This document shows, piece by piece, positions 1-7,346 of a stretch of DNA of 10,518 nucleotides. Numbering within the stretch: position 1 is the first letter of the stretch; every line of letters begins with the position of its first letter. The DNA is from Clostridiales bacterium (GTDB lineage: Bacteria > Bacillota > Clostridia > Oscillospirales > JAAYXM01), in NCBI GenBank assembly GCA_012515925.1, contig JAAYXM010000125.1, positions 1 to 10,518 of the forward strand. The letters are read 5' to 3'. Made by a program: the position numbers and the translations under genes. The notes under the pieces are model-generated. The model searched no databases. It saw only the letters and a program-made list of their open reading frames with translations, and was not told the DNA's origin.

Positions 1-45
1 GAATCAATAGGCATTTTAAAAAATAAAGTGATTGGGGAATAGGAT

Positions 46-1344
46 ATGTTTTTATCTTCGTGTTTATCTGAAAACAGTGAAGGCCATTTGACAATCGGCG
101 GCGTTGACGTTCCCGCTCTCGCGAGGGAATACGGAACACCGCTTTATATTATGGATGAGGACGCAATCAGAAGCACTTGCCGGGAATACAGAAAAGCAAT
201 GCTCCGGCATTATGGGAAAAACTTCCTTGTCGCGTTCGCGAGCAAGGCGTTTTGCACGAAATATATGTACAAGATACTGGCAGAGGAAAACATGGGCGCG
301 GACGTTGTGTCAGGCGGGGAGCTTTATACCGCGCTTAAAGCGGGTTTTCCGATGAATCGCGTGTATTTTCACGGCAATAACAAGACCGACGATGAGATAA
401 AGCTCGCGCTTTCCTCGGGCGTCGGGCGGTTTGTCGCGGATAACACAGAGGAGTTGTCAAGGCTTAACGAAATCGCGGCTGCTGAGGGCTGTGTCGCCGA
501 CATTTCGTTTCGCATAAAGCCCGGCGTTGAGGCTCATACCCACGAATTTATAAAAACCGGGCAGATTGACTCGAAATTCGGCGTCGCGCTTATAAACGAC
601 GAGGCTTTTGATTTCGCGAAAACCGCTTTGGGATTAAAAAACATAAGGCTTGTGGGCGTACACTGCCATATAGGCTCGCAGATATTCGACATTGACCCGT
701 TCGTCCACGCGGCGGATTTGATGATTGATTTTATATCGCGCGTCAAGTCCGAGCTCGGGTATGAGATAGCCGAGCTTAACCTGGGCGGCGGATTCGGCAT
801 CAGATATACGGAAAAGGACGACCCGAAACAGATTGACGAGATTGTAAAAAGCTTTACCTCGGCTGTTCTGAAAAAAGTGTCCGAAAACAATATCAAGCCG
901 CCGTTTCTTGTTATTGAGCCCGGACGTTCGATTGTCGCGCCTTACGGCATTACGGTATATACCGTCGGTTCCGTAAAGCATATTAAAAACATAAGGACAT
1001 ATGTTTCGATTGACGGCGGCATGACGGACAATCCGAGATACGCGCTCTACCAATCGGAATACACCGCGGTTCTGCCCGAAAGGATTAACGAGCCCGCGAC
1101 GGAAACCGTGACGATTGCGGGCCGCTGCTGCGAGAGCGGCGATTTAATAGGTAAGGATATGAAAATCCCGCCCGTAAAGCCGAATGATCTGATAGCGGTT
1201 TTATCTACGGGAGCTTATAATTATTCGATGGCGTCAAACTACAACAGGATTCCGAGACCGCCCGTCGTCACGGTATCGGGCGGCAAATCCAGGCTGATTG
1301 TCAGGCGCGAAAGCTATGAAGATTTAATCAGAAACGATATATAG
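46..1344 (+). CDS. lysA: Diaminopimelate decarboxylase
   Basis: This enzyme catalyses the last step of lysine synthesis, the PLP-dependent decarboxylation of meso-diaminopimelate to L-lysine in the cytoplasm. The 432-residue protein has the fold-type III PLP decarboxylase layout at the usual family length. An alanine-racemase-like barrel carries the PLP lysine K67 in AFASKAF, followed by HIGSQ (208-212), the phosphate-binding GGGFG (247-251) and EPGRS (291-295). The C-terminal beta domain carries CESGD (362-366), whose Cys acts on the substrate of the other subunit, and TGAYNYSMASNYN (388-400). The ATG at 46 is supported by the conserved clostridial-type N-terminus (SEGHLTIGG) although the ribosome site (GGGG at 34-37) is modest. 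A TAG at 8-10 could end an upstream gene, but too little is visible to say. No promoter is visible before it and no terminator hairpin after it, so it may be co-transcribed with upstream genes and read into spoIVA. Confidence 0.97.
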   Translation: MFLSSCLSENSEGHLTIGGVDVPALAREYGTPLYIMDEDAIRSTCREYRKAMLRHYGKNFLVAFASKAFCTKYMYKILAEENMGADVVSGGELYTALKAGFPMNRVYFHGNNKTDDEIKLALSSGVGRFVADNTEELSRLNEIAAAEGCVADISFRIKPGVEAHTHEFIKTGQIDSKFGVALINDEAFDFAKTALGLKNIRLVGVHCHIGSQIFDIDPFVHAADLMIDFISRVKSELGYEIAELNLGGGFGIRYTEKDDPKQIDEIVKSFTSAVLKKVSENNIKPPFLVIEPGRSIVAPYGITVYTVGSVKHIKNIRTYVSIDGGMTDNPRYALYQSEYTAVLPERINEPATETVTIAGRCCESGDLIGKDMKIPPVKPNDLIAVLSTGAYNYSMASNYNRIPRPPVVTVSGGKSRLIVRRESYEDLIRNDI

Positions 1345-1375
1345 CGCTTAAAAAAACTGATAAATATGGTATAAA
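1337..1375 (+). promoter_or_regulatory. Possible spoIVA promoter region (ambiguous)
   Basis: The AT-rich gap between lysA and spoIVA holds two weak candidates. One is an extended -10 of sigma-A type, TGG-TATAAA (1367-1375), without a recognisable -35. The other is a loose sigma-E-like pair, ATATATA (1337-1343) and GATAAATA (1359-1366), 15 bases apart. In B. subtilis spoIVA is transcribed in the mother cell by sigma-E, so a sporulation promoter is expected here. AT-rich sequence gives such matches by chance and neither candidate is convincing alone. Confidence 0.25.
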
Positions 1376-1420
1376 ACACTGCAATGTCCAATATATATTT
1401 TAATGACAATAACAGGCCGC

Positions 1421-1427
1421 AAGGAGG
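1421..1427 (+). promoter_or_regulatory. Ribosome binding site that fixes the spoIVA start
   Basis: A perfect AAGGAGG lies 7 bases before the GTG at 1435. It falls inside the reading frame that could begin at the ATG at 1384. That ATG has no ribosome site of its own, so this element argues for initiation at the GTG. Confidence 0.9.
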
Positions 1428-1434
1428 AATTGGC

Positions 1435-2913
1435 GTGGAAAGTCGAAATATATATGAGGACATTGCGCAGCGCACGGACGGCGAAATCTATATCGGCGTG
1501 GTGGGTCCCGTCCGTACCGGAAAATCCACCTTTATAAAAAGGTTTATGGAAACTCTGGTCATACCGAATATCGATAACGTTTACCGAAAGGAAAGAGCCA
1601 GAGACGAGCTTCCGCAAAGCGGTTCGGGGCGTACAATCATGACCGCCGAGCCGAAATTCGTGCCTGAGGACGCGGTGGATATCAGAGTTTCCGGCAACGT
1701 CGATTTCAAGGTGCGGCTGATTGACTGTGTGGGTTATATGGTCGACGGGGCGCTCGGCGCCACTGAAAACGACGAACCGCGCATGGTGACGACGCCATGG
1801 TTTGATAACGAGATACCCATGATACAGGCCGCCGAAATCGGCACAAGAAAGGTAATAGCAGAGCATTCCACAATCGGTCTTGTGATTACGACCGACGGCA
1901 GCATCACGGAAATCGGGCGCGAAAGCTATATCGAGCCGGAGGAGCGTGTTATAAACGAGCTTAAGGAGATAGGCAAGCCGTTTATGCTGATTGTAAACTC
2001 CGCCCACCCGCATGACCCCGGGACACTGGCGCTATGTAAAAGCCTTTCGGAAAAGCACGGCGTCACCTGCATACCGATAAACTGCCTGACTATCGACGAG
2101 CCCGAAATCAACGAGGTTATAAAAGGTGTTCTATATGAATTCCCGGTTGCCGAGCTTGATATTTATCTGCCTGCATGGGTTGACACCTTGCCGTTTGAGC
2201 ATAAAATCAAAACCGAGCTGTACGGTTCGATGTTGGAGAGTGCCCGGGGCATGAGACGCATACGCGATATAAATAAATGCGTCGATAGAATCCGCGAATG
2301 CCCGAGCATTAAGAGCATAGAGATAGAAAGTATCAATTTAGGCTCCGGGGCGGCAAGTATTTACGCGGATTTGCCGCGTGAGCTGTTCTACAAGACACTC
2401 GGCGAGCAATCCGGATTTGAGATAAAGGACGACGGGGATTTGCTGCCGCTTCTCGGCGAGCTGTCCGTGGTTTACGCGGATTACAAGAAAATCGAAAACG
2501 CGCTCAACGAGGTGCGCGAAACCGGCTACGGCATTGTTATGCCGACGACCGAGGAGCTTAAGCTTGAGGAACCCGAAATTGTTAAATCCGGCGGCCGTTA
2601 CGGCGTAAGGCTGCGGGCGAGCGCGCCGTCGATACATATGCTGCGCGCGGATATTACGACCGAGGTTTCGCCGATAGTAGGAAGCGAAAAACAGTCCGAG
2701 GATTTGGTTGTTTACCTGCTTAAGGAGTTTGAAAAGGACCCGATAAAGATTTGGGAATCCAATATCTTCGGGCGCTCGCTCTACGGGCTTGTGAACGAGG
2801 GCTTGCACAACAAGCTTTACAGGATGCCGCATGACGCGCGCATGAAGCTTCAGGAGACAATCGAGCGCATAATCAACGAAGCCTGCACCGGCCTGATCTG
2901 CATTATATTGTGA
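1435..2913 (+). CDS. spoIVA: Stage IV sporulation protein A, coat-basement ATPase (GTG start)
   Basis: SpoIVA is made in the mother cell, is recruited to the outer forespore membrane (by SpoVM in B. subtilis), and polymerises upon ATP hydrolysis into the basement layer on which the spore coat is built. From the GTG the protein is 492 residues, the same length as B. subtilis SpoIVA as I recall it. The Walker A lysine falls at K30 (GPVRTGKST, 24-32) and the Walker B aspartate at D97 (LIDCVGY), both at the B. subtilis positions. Conserved blocks include ELPQSGSGRTIMT (58-70), EPKFVP, RKVIAEHSTIG, a middle domain, and the C-terminal stretch ending NEACTGLICIIL. The frame is open 51 bases further upstream to an ATG at 1384, but that extension (MSNIYFNDNNRPQGGIG) matches nothing I know in the family. 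Position 71 is Ala where I recall Thr in B. subtilis. The gene ends before a strong terminator and is probably monocistronic or shares read-through from lysA. Confidence 0.97.
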   Translation: MESRNIYEDIAQRTDGEIYIGVVGPVRTGKSTFIKRFMETLVIPNIDNVYRKERARDELPQSGSGRTIMTAEPKFVPEDAVDIRVSGNVDFKVRLIDCVGYMVDGALGATENDEPRMVTTPWFDNEIPMIQAAEIGTRKVIAEHSTIGLVITTDGSITEIGRESYIEPEERVINELKEIGKPFMLIVNSAHPHDPGTLALCKSLSEKHGVTCIPINCLTIDEPEINEVIKGVLYEFPVAELDIYLPAWVDTLPFEHKIKTELYGSMLESARGMRRIRDINKCVDRIRECPSIKSIEIESINLGSGAASIYADLPRELFYKTLGEQSGFEIKDDGDLLPLLGELSVVYADYKKIENALNEVRETGYGIVMPTTEELKLEEPEIVKSGGRYGVRLRASAPSIHMLRADITTEVSPIVGSEKQSEDLVVYLLKEFEKDPIKIWESNIFGRSLYGLVNEGLHNKLYRMPHDARMKLQETIERIINEACTGLICIIL

Positions 2914-2940
2914 TATTAGAAACAAATAATAATTTTATGG

Positions 2941-2980
2941 GAGTTCCCGCACAATAAGTGCGGGGCTCTTATTTTTTTTA
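2941..2980 (+). terminator. Intrinsic terminator of spoIVA
   Basis: The hairpin has arms GAGTTCCCGCAC (2941-2952) and GTGCGGGGCTC (2958-2968), with an AATAA loop and one bulged T. It is followed at once by a T-rich tract (2969-2979). It starts 28 bases after the spoIVA stop codon and is a textbook Rho-independent terminator on the + strand. Confidence 0.93.
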
Positions 2981-3009
2981 TGGACAATTCAGGTAAAATA
3001 TGCTTTAAT
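2981..3009 (+). promoter_or_regulatory. Sigma-A promoter for the asnS operon
   Basis: TGGACA (2981-2986) and TTTAAT (3004-3009) are separated by 17 bases. Each box matches the sigma-A consensus in 5 of 6 positions. A TG at 3001-3002 gives an extended -10. The -35 directly abuts the T-tract of the preceding terminator. Transcription should start near 3016, leaving a leader of only about 30 bases before the asnS start codon. Confidence 0.75.
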
Positions 3010-3046
3010 ATTAAGATATGATGAATGTATTTGGAGTGAAACTGTT

Positions 3047-4432
3047 ATGGAATTTATCGAGGTTCGTACGCTCTATGAGAGTATGGAAAAATACGCGGAC
3101 AAAACCGTTACCGTGCGCGGCTGGGTCAGGACCGTCCGTGATTCTAAGGTGTTCGGCTTTATCGAGCTCAATGACGGCTCGTATCTTAAAAACATACAGA
3201 TTGTTCTTGATGAGAATCTTAATAATTTCAAAGATATAATCAGGCAGAACGTGGGCGCGGCCCTGATTGTGACCGGCGTTTTCACGCTGACTCCCGGGGC
3301 AAAGCAGCCCTTTGAAATAAAAGCTTCGGAAATAAAAGTCGAGGGCGAATCCGCGCCGGATTTCCCGCTGCAGAAAAAACGTCATTCGTTTGAGTTTTTA
3401 AGAACGATTGCGTATCTGAGGCCGAGAACAAATACTTTTTCGGCGGTATTCAGGCTAAGAAGCGAGGCGGCGTTCGCGATACACAGTTTTTTCAACGAGC
3501 GCGGCTTTGTATACGCCCATACTCCAATTATAACGGGCAGTGACTGCGAGGGCGCGGGCGAGATGTTCAAGGTAACGACTCTCGACCTGAAAAACCCGCC
3601 CGTCGGAGAGGACGGGGAAGTCGATTTCTCCGGTGACTTTTTCGGGCGCGAGGCTAACCTTACGGTTTCCGGTCAGCTTGAAGCCGAAACCTTCGCGCTC
3701 GCGTTCGGGAAAACCTATACGTTCGGGCCGACGTTTCGCGCCGAGAATTCGAATACCGCGCGCCATGCAGCTGAGTTCTGGATGATTGAGCCGGAAATCG
3801 CGTTCGCGGATTTAAGAGACGATATGAAGCTCGCCGAGGATATGGTCAAATACGTAATTGACCATGTCCTGAAAACCTGTCCCGAGGAGATGAAGTTTTT
3901 CAACGAATTCTTCGATAAGGAGCTTATCGAACGTCTTACCGCGATTGTAGACTCCGATTTCGGCGTTATGGAATATACCGAGGGTATAGAGATACTTAAA
4001 AAGCATGAGAGCGAATTCGAGTATCCGGTATTCTGGGGCTGCGACCTGCAGACCGAGCATGAGCGCTTTTTAACCGAAAAGGTTATGAAAAAGCCGATGT
4101 TTCTTATAAACTACCCGAAGGATATAAAGGCGTTCTACATGCGCATGAACGACGACGGAAAAACCGTTGCCGCGATGGATTTGTTCGTGCCCGCGATAGG
4201 CGAGCTTATCGGCGGAAGCCAGCGCGAGGAACGCCATGACATGCTGCTTAAGCGCATAAAGGAATTGAATCTTAACCCCGAGGATTATGAATGGTACCTT
4301 AATCTGCGTCGATTCGGCGGCACAAAGCACGCGGGCTTCGGACTCGGCTTCGAGCGGTTGATTATGTACCTTACCGGGATTTCGAATATTCGCGATGTTA
4401 TCGCGTTTCCGAGAACCGTAGGAAAGATATAG
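3047..4432 (+). CDS. asnS: Asparagine--tRNA ligase
   Basis: AsnRS attaches asparagine to tRNA-Asn using ATP in the cytoplasm. It is a class IIb aminoacyl-tRNA synthetase. The 461-residue protein has an N-terminal anticodon-binding OB fold (about 19-100, with TVRGWVRTVRDSK). The catalytic domain carries motif 2 (FRAENSNTARH, 230-240, and EFWMIEPE, 243-250) and motif 3 (GFGLGFERL, 430-438). HxxEF-type and RAENSNT residues distinguish it from AspRS. It resembles the longer E. coli form (466 residues, from memory) rather than the shorter Bacillus form (430), including the insertion around 180-205 (DLKNPPVGEDGEVDF). The ATG at 3047 follows GGAG at 3033-3036. An ATG at 3018 is in another frame. It is the first gene of a likely three-gene operon, 17 bases before the aminotransferase gene. 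The leader is too short for a T-box. Confidence 0.97.
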   Translation: MEFIEVRTLYESMEKYADKTVTVRGWVRTVRDSKVFGFIELNDGSYLKNIQIVLDENLNNFKDIIRQNVGAALIVTGVFTLTPGAKQPFEIKASEIKVEGESAPDFPLQKKRHSFEFLRTIAYLRPRTNTFSAVFRLRSEAAFAIHSFFNERGFVYAHTPIITGSDCEGAGEMFKVTTLDLKNPPVGEDGEVDFSGDFFGREANLTVSGQLEAETFALAFGKTYTFGPTFRAENSNTARHAAEFWMIEPEIAFADLRDDMKLAEDMVKYVIDHVLKTCPEEMKFFNEFFDKELIERLTAIVDSDFGVMEYTEGIEILKKHESEFEYPVFWGCDLQTEHERFLTEKVMKKPMFLINYPKDIKAFYMRMNDDGKTVAAMDLFVPAIGELIGGSQREERHDMLLKRIKELNLNPEDYEWYLNLRRFGGTKHAGFGLGFERLIMYLTGISNIRDVIAFPRTVGKI

Positions 4433-4449
4433 TTTACGGAGGATAATAT

Positions 4450-5730
4450 ATGAAAGAATACGTTAAGATGACGGCCGGCGAGCTTAAGGCCGAAAAAAAT
4501 GAATTATCAAAGATATTCGGGGAATACAAGAACAAAAATTTAAAGCTTGACATGTCGCGCGGCAAACCCGGAGCTGACCAGCTTGATATCAGCGAGGGTA
4601 TTCTGAAGGCCGTTTCCTCAAACGGTGAAGCCTTCGCGGGTTCAACTGACACCCGAAACTACGGTGGCATTGACGGCCTGCCCGATATGAAAAAGCTTTT
4701 TTCCGAGCTTCTCGAGGTGTCGCCCGATGAGATTATAGTCGGCGGAAACTCGAGTCTCAATATGATGTTTGACACGGTTTCCCGCGCGATGACCCACGGT
4801 ATTATGGGTAATACGCCGTGGTCAAAGCTGCCCAAAGTTAAATTCCTGTGTCCGGTGCCGGGCTACGACAGGCATTTCGGTATTTGCCAGAGCTTCGGAA
4901 TAGAGATGATAAACGTTCCGATGAAAAATGACGGGCCGGACATGGACATGGTTGAAAAGCTCGTATCAGGCGACGAAGCTGTTAAGGGTATATGGTGCGT
5001 TCCTAAATACTCGAATCCCCAGGGAATTACCTACGGAGACGAAACTGTCAGGCGCTTCGCGAGGCTCAAGGCCGCGGCGCGCGATTTCAGGATTTTCTGG
5101 GACAATGCGTATTTTGTGCATGACTTAACAGACACGCCGGACAGGCTTTTAAATATACTCAGCGAGTGCAGGGCGGCGGGAAACTCGGATATATGCTATA
5201 TTTTCGCCTCCACCTCTAAGATAACCTATCCGGGAGGGGGTGTCGCGGCTATGGCGGCAAGCGTCGCGAATATTAACGCCGCAAAGGAAATAATCAAATA
5301 TCAGACGATAGGACCCGATAAAATCAATCAGCTTCGGCACGTAAGATACTTTAAAAACGCCGAGGGCGTGCGCGCGCATATGAAAAAACACGCGCGTTTT
5401 ATAAAACCTAAGTTCGATACAATCCTTAACGCGCTGGAAACTCAGGTTAAGCCGCTGGGGATTGCGCAGTGGGTCGCGCCGAACGGCGGGTATTTCATAA
5501 GCCTTGAAGTAATGCCCGGGTGCGCCTCGGCGGTGCACGCGCTTCTTTCGGAGCTCGGCGTTACCATGACGAACGCGGGCGCGACTTACCCGTACGGAAA
5601 GGACCCGTTTGATTCAAATCTCCGCATCGCGCCGACCTATCTCTCGGAGGACGAGCTTAAAACCGCGGTTGACATGCTTTGCCTGTGCGTAAGGCTCGCG
5701 GCTGTAAATAAGCTGTTGGAAGGTGAATAA
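4450..5730 (+). CDS. PLP-dependent aminotransferase, type Ic aspartate aminotransferase-like
   Basis: This is a fold-type I aminotransferase. It probably interconverts aspartate plus 2-oxoglutarate with oxaloacetate plus glutamate. The 426-residue protein shows the MocR-related aminotransferase pattern (Pfam Aminotran_MocR family, whose characterised member is the C. glutamicum type Ic AspAT). Features are RNYGGIDGLPDMKKLF (69-84), NSSLNMM in the cofactor phosphate loop (100-106), SNPQG (188-192), WDNAYFVHDL (217-226) with the PLP aspartate D218, the Schiff-base lysine K257 in ASTSKITYPGGG, and the substrate-carboxylate arginine R392 in NLRIAPTY. There is no DNA-binding domain, so it is an enzyme and not a MocR/GntR regulator. 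GGAGG (4438-4442) sits 7 bases before the ATG, and asnS ends 17 bases upstream. It ends directly before purB. The aspartate-using neighbours support, but do not prove, aspartate as substrate. Another amino acid is possible. Confidence 0.88.
   Translation: MKEYVKMTAGELKAEKNELSKIFGEYKNKNLKLDMSRGKPGADQLDISEGILKAVSSNGEAFAGSTDTRNYGGIDGLPDMKKLFSELLEVSPDEIIVGGNSSLNMMFDTVSRAMTHGIMGNTPWSKLPKVKFLCPVPGYDRHFGICQSFGIEMINVPMKNDGPDMDMVEKLVSGDEAVKGIWCVPKYSNPQGITYGDETVRRFARLKAAARDFRIFWDNAYFVHDLTDTPDRLLNILSECRAAGNSDICYIFASTSKITYPGGGVAAMAASVANINAAKEIIKYQTIGPDKINQLRHVRYFKNAEGVRAHMKKHARFIKPKFDTILNALETQVKPLGIAQWVAPNGGYFISLEVMPGCASAVHALLSELGVTMTNAGATYPYGKDPFDSNLRIAPTYLSEDELKTAVDMLCLCVRLAAVNKLLEGE
5718..5726 (+). 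promoter_or_regulatory. Ribosome binding site that fixes the purB start
   Basis: GGAAGGTGA lies inside the last codons of the aminotransferase gene, and its AAGGTG core is 6 bases before the ATG at 5732. A GTG at 5723 in the same frame lies inside this site and so has no ribosome site of its own. The arrangement suggests translational coupling of the two genes. Confidence 0.7.
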
Positions 5731-5731
5731 T

Positions 5732-7162
5732 ATGCGAAACAAATTTGAGACGCCTCTGGCCTCGCGGTATTCAAGCGATGAGATGCTGTATCTGTTTTCG
5801 CCCGACAACAAGTTTAAGACATGGCGCAGGCTTTGGATTGCGCTTGCCGAGGCGGAAAAGCAGCTCGGACTGGATATTGCCGATGAGCAGATTGACGAGC
5901 TGAAAAGGTTTCAAAACGATATAAACTATGACGCCGCCGAAAGGTATGAGCGCGAGGTGCGCCACGACGTCATGGCGCATGTGCTGGCGTACGGCGAGCA
6001 GTGCTCAAAGGCAAAGCCGATTATACACCTCGGCGCCACAAGCTGTTATGTGGGCGACAATACGGATATAATAATTATGCGCGACGCGCTGTGTCTTATC
6101 AGGAAAAGGCTTGTAAGCGTGATTTCGGCGCTCTGCGGTTTCGCGGATAAGCACAAGGCTCTTCCGACGCTCGGGTTTACGCACTTTCAGCCCGCGCAGC
6201 TAACCACGGTGGGCAAGCGCGCGACGCTCTGGATAAACGAGCTGCTAATGGATTTGGACGAGCTTGAATACAGGATTAGCTCGCTTTTGCTTTTGGGTTC
6301 AAAGGGCACAACGGGAACCCAGGCAAGCTTTATGGAGCTATTTGACAACGACTCCGAAAAGGTCAAAAAGCTCGACGGGCTTATCGCCGAAAAGGTCGGC
6401 TTTCCCGGCTGCGTTCCCGTGTCCGGACAGACATATTCGAGAAAATACGACTCCGGCGTTCTCGCGACGCTTGCGGGAATTGCGCAGAGCGCGAGCAAAT
6501 TCGCGACTGACCTCCGGCTGTTATCCAATCTTAAGGAAATAGAGGAGCCCTTCGAGGGCAAACAGATAGGCTCGTCGGCAATGCCGTACAAGCGAAACCC
6601 TATGCGCTCCGAGCGCATCTGCGCCCTGTCCAGGTATGTTATCGCGAATTCCTTAAACCCGGCTCTTACCTCGTCGGCGCAGTGGTTTGAAAGAACGCTG
6701 GACGATTCCGCGAACAAGCGCCTTGCGATTCCCGAGGCTTTCCTCGCGGTTGACGCGATTCTGCTGATTTATCTGAATATAGCTTCGGGTATGGTTGTGT
6801 ACCCGAAGGTTATCGAAAAGCATATTAAAGACGAGCTTCCGTTTATGGCAACCGAGAACATTCTGATGAAGGCGGTTAAAAAGGGCGGGGACCGTCAGGA
6901 GCTGCATGAGCGAATCCGGGTTCATTCGATAGAGGCCGGGCTTAGGGTCAAGCAGTCGGGGCTGGATAACGATTTAATCGAAAGAATTATAAACGACCCG
7001 GCTTTCGGGCTTGACGCGGACGAAATACGCGCCGAGTTAAATCCTGAGAAATTCATAGGCCGTAGCGTCGGGCAAACCGAGGAATTTCTTGAGAACATAG
7101 TAAAACCGAAAATCGAGAGATATTCCGATGTGATTCTGACAGAATCCGATTTAAGAGTATAG
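5732..7162 (+). CDS. purB: Adenylosuccinate lyase (long, animal-like class)
   Basis: PurB removes fumarate from SAICAR to give AICAR and from adenylosuccinate to give AMP, so it works twice in purine synthesis and feeds fumarate back to central metabolism. The protein is 476 residues from the ATG at 5732. It has the aspartase/fumarase superfamily layout. RHDVMAH (77-83) and HLGATSCYVGDNTD (99-112) come first, then FTHFQPAQLTTVGKR (149-163) with the general-acid H151. The signature SSAMPYKRNPMRSE (281-294) contains the catalytic Ser, and QWFERTLDDSAN (317-328) follows. These blocks match human ADSL (484 residues) much better, from memory, than the 431-residue B. subtilis PurB. It belongs to the class listed as adenylosuccinate lyase 2. 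The start lies one base after the aminotransferase stop codon, so it is the last gene of the asnS operon. No strong intrinsic terminator follows. Confidence 0.97.
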   Translation: MRNKFETPLASRYSSDEMLYLFSPDNKFKTWRRLWIALAEAEKQLGLDIADEQIDELKRFQNDINYDAAERYEREVRHDVMAHVLAYGEQCSKAKPIIHLGATSCYVGDNTDIIIMRDALCLIRKRLVSVISALCGFADKHKALPTLGFTHFQPAQLTTVGKRATLWINELLMDLDELEYRISSLLLLGSKGTTGTQASFMELFDNDSEKVKKLDGLIAEKVGFPGCVPVSGQTYSRKYDSGVLATLAGIAQSASKFATDLRLLSNLKEIEEPFEGKQIGSSAMPYKRNPMRSERICALSRYVIANSLNPALTSSAQWFERTLDDSANKRLAIPEAFLAVDAILLIYLNIASGMVVYPKVIEKHIKDELPFMATENILMKAVKKGGDRQELHERIRVHSIEAGLRVKQSGLDNDLIERIINDPAFGLDADEIRAELNPEKFIGRSVGQTEEFLENIVKPKIERYSDVILTESDLRV

Positions 7163-7171
7163 TTATTTTCG

Positions 7172-7213
7172 TCTCCAAACAACGGAGAAAAGCGAACGCG
7201 GATTTTTCCTCCG
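7172..7213 (+). other. Pair of overlapping hairpins downstream of purB
   Basis: TCTCC (7172-7176) can pair with GGAGA (7184-7188). Alternatively CGGAGAAAA (7183-7191) can pair with TTTTCCTCCG (7204-7213) with one bulged C. The two stems share bases and exclude each other. No T-tract follows either one, so this is not a clear intrinsic terminator. It could protect the purB mRNA 3' end or be chance structure. The rest of the 184-base gap holds only the secD promoter and leader. Confidence 0.35.
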
Positions 7214-7262
7214 ACGGCAGCATAAATTTCCGAATAATGTATAAATATTGTCCGTTCGGGCA

Positions 7263-7291
7263 TTGACTTAATTTTAATAAATGTATATAAT
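7263..7291 (+). promoter_or_regulatory. Sigma-A promoter for secD-secF
   Basis: TTGACT (7263-7268) and a perfect TATAAT (7286-7291) are separated by 17 bases. That is one mismatch from consensus with optimal spacing. Transcription should start near 7298 and give a leader of about 48 bases. This suggests secDF is expressed independently of the purB operon. Confidence 0.88.
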
Positions 7292-7346
7292 ATTCCAGTG
7301 CTGTCGGTATATACTATTACGGCGGCAAGATAAGGAGGCAGTTTAA

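Noticed and set aside
1348..2013. Long minus-strand open frame (221 codons) opposite spoIVA
   Set aside because: It lies wholly opposite the conserved spoIVA frame and its leader, has no ribosome site, and its product resembles no family. It is a by-product of the coding strand composition.
4450..5730. MocR-type transcription regulator
   Set aside because: The family name suggests it, but the protein is only the aminotransferase part and lacks an N-terminal winged-helix DNA-binding domain.
5723..5731. Nine-base upstream extension of purB from a GTG
   Set aside because: The GTG lies within the ribosome site that serves the ATG at 5732 and inside the end of the aminotransferase gene. The ATG start gives the better spacing.
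6922..7263. Minus-strand open frame crossing the purB-secD gap
   Set aside because: Most of it is opposite purB. The part in the gap has no recognisable protein features and no ribosome site.
7237..7266. Nine-codon frame MYKYCPFGH just before the secD promoter
   Set aside because: There is no ribosome site, it overlaps the -35 box of the secD promoter, and it is too short to support.
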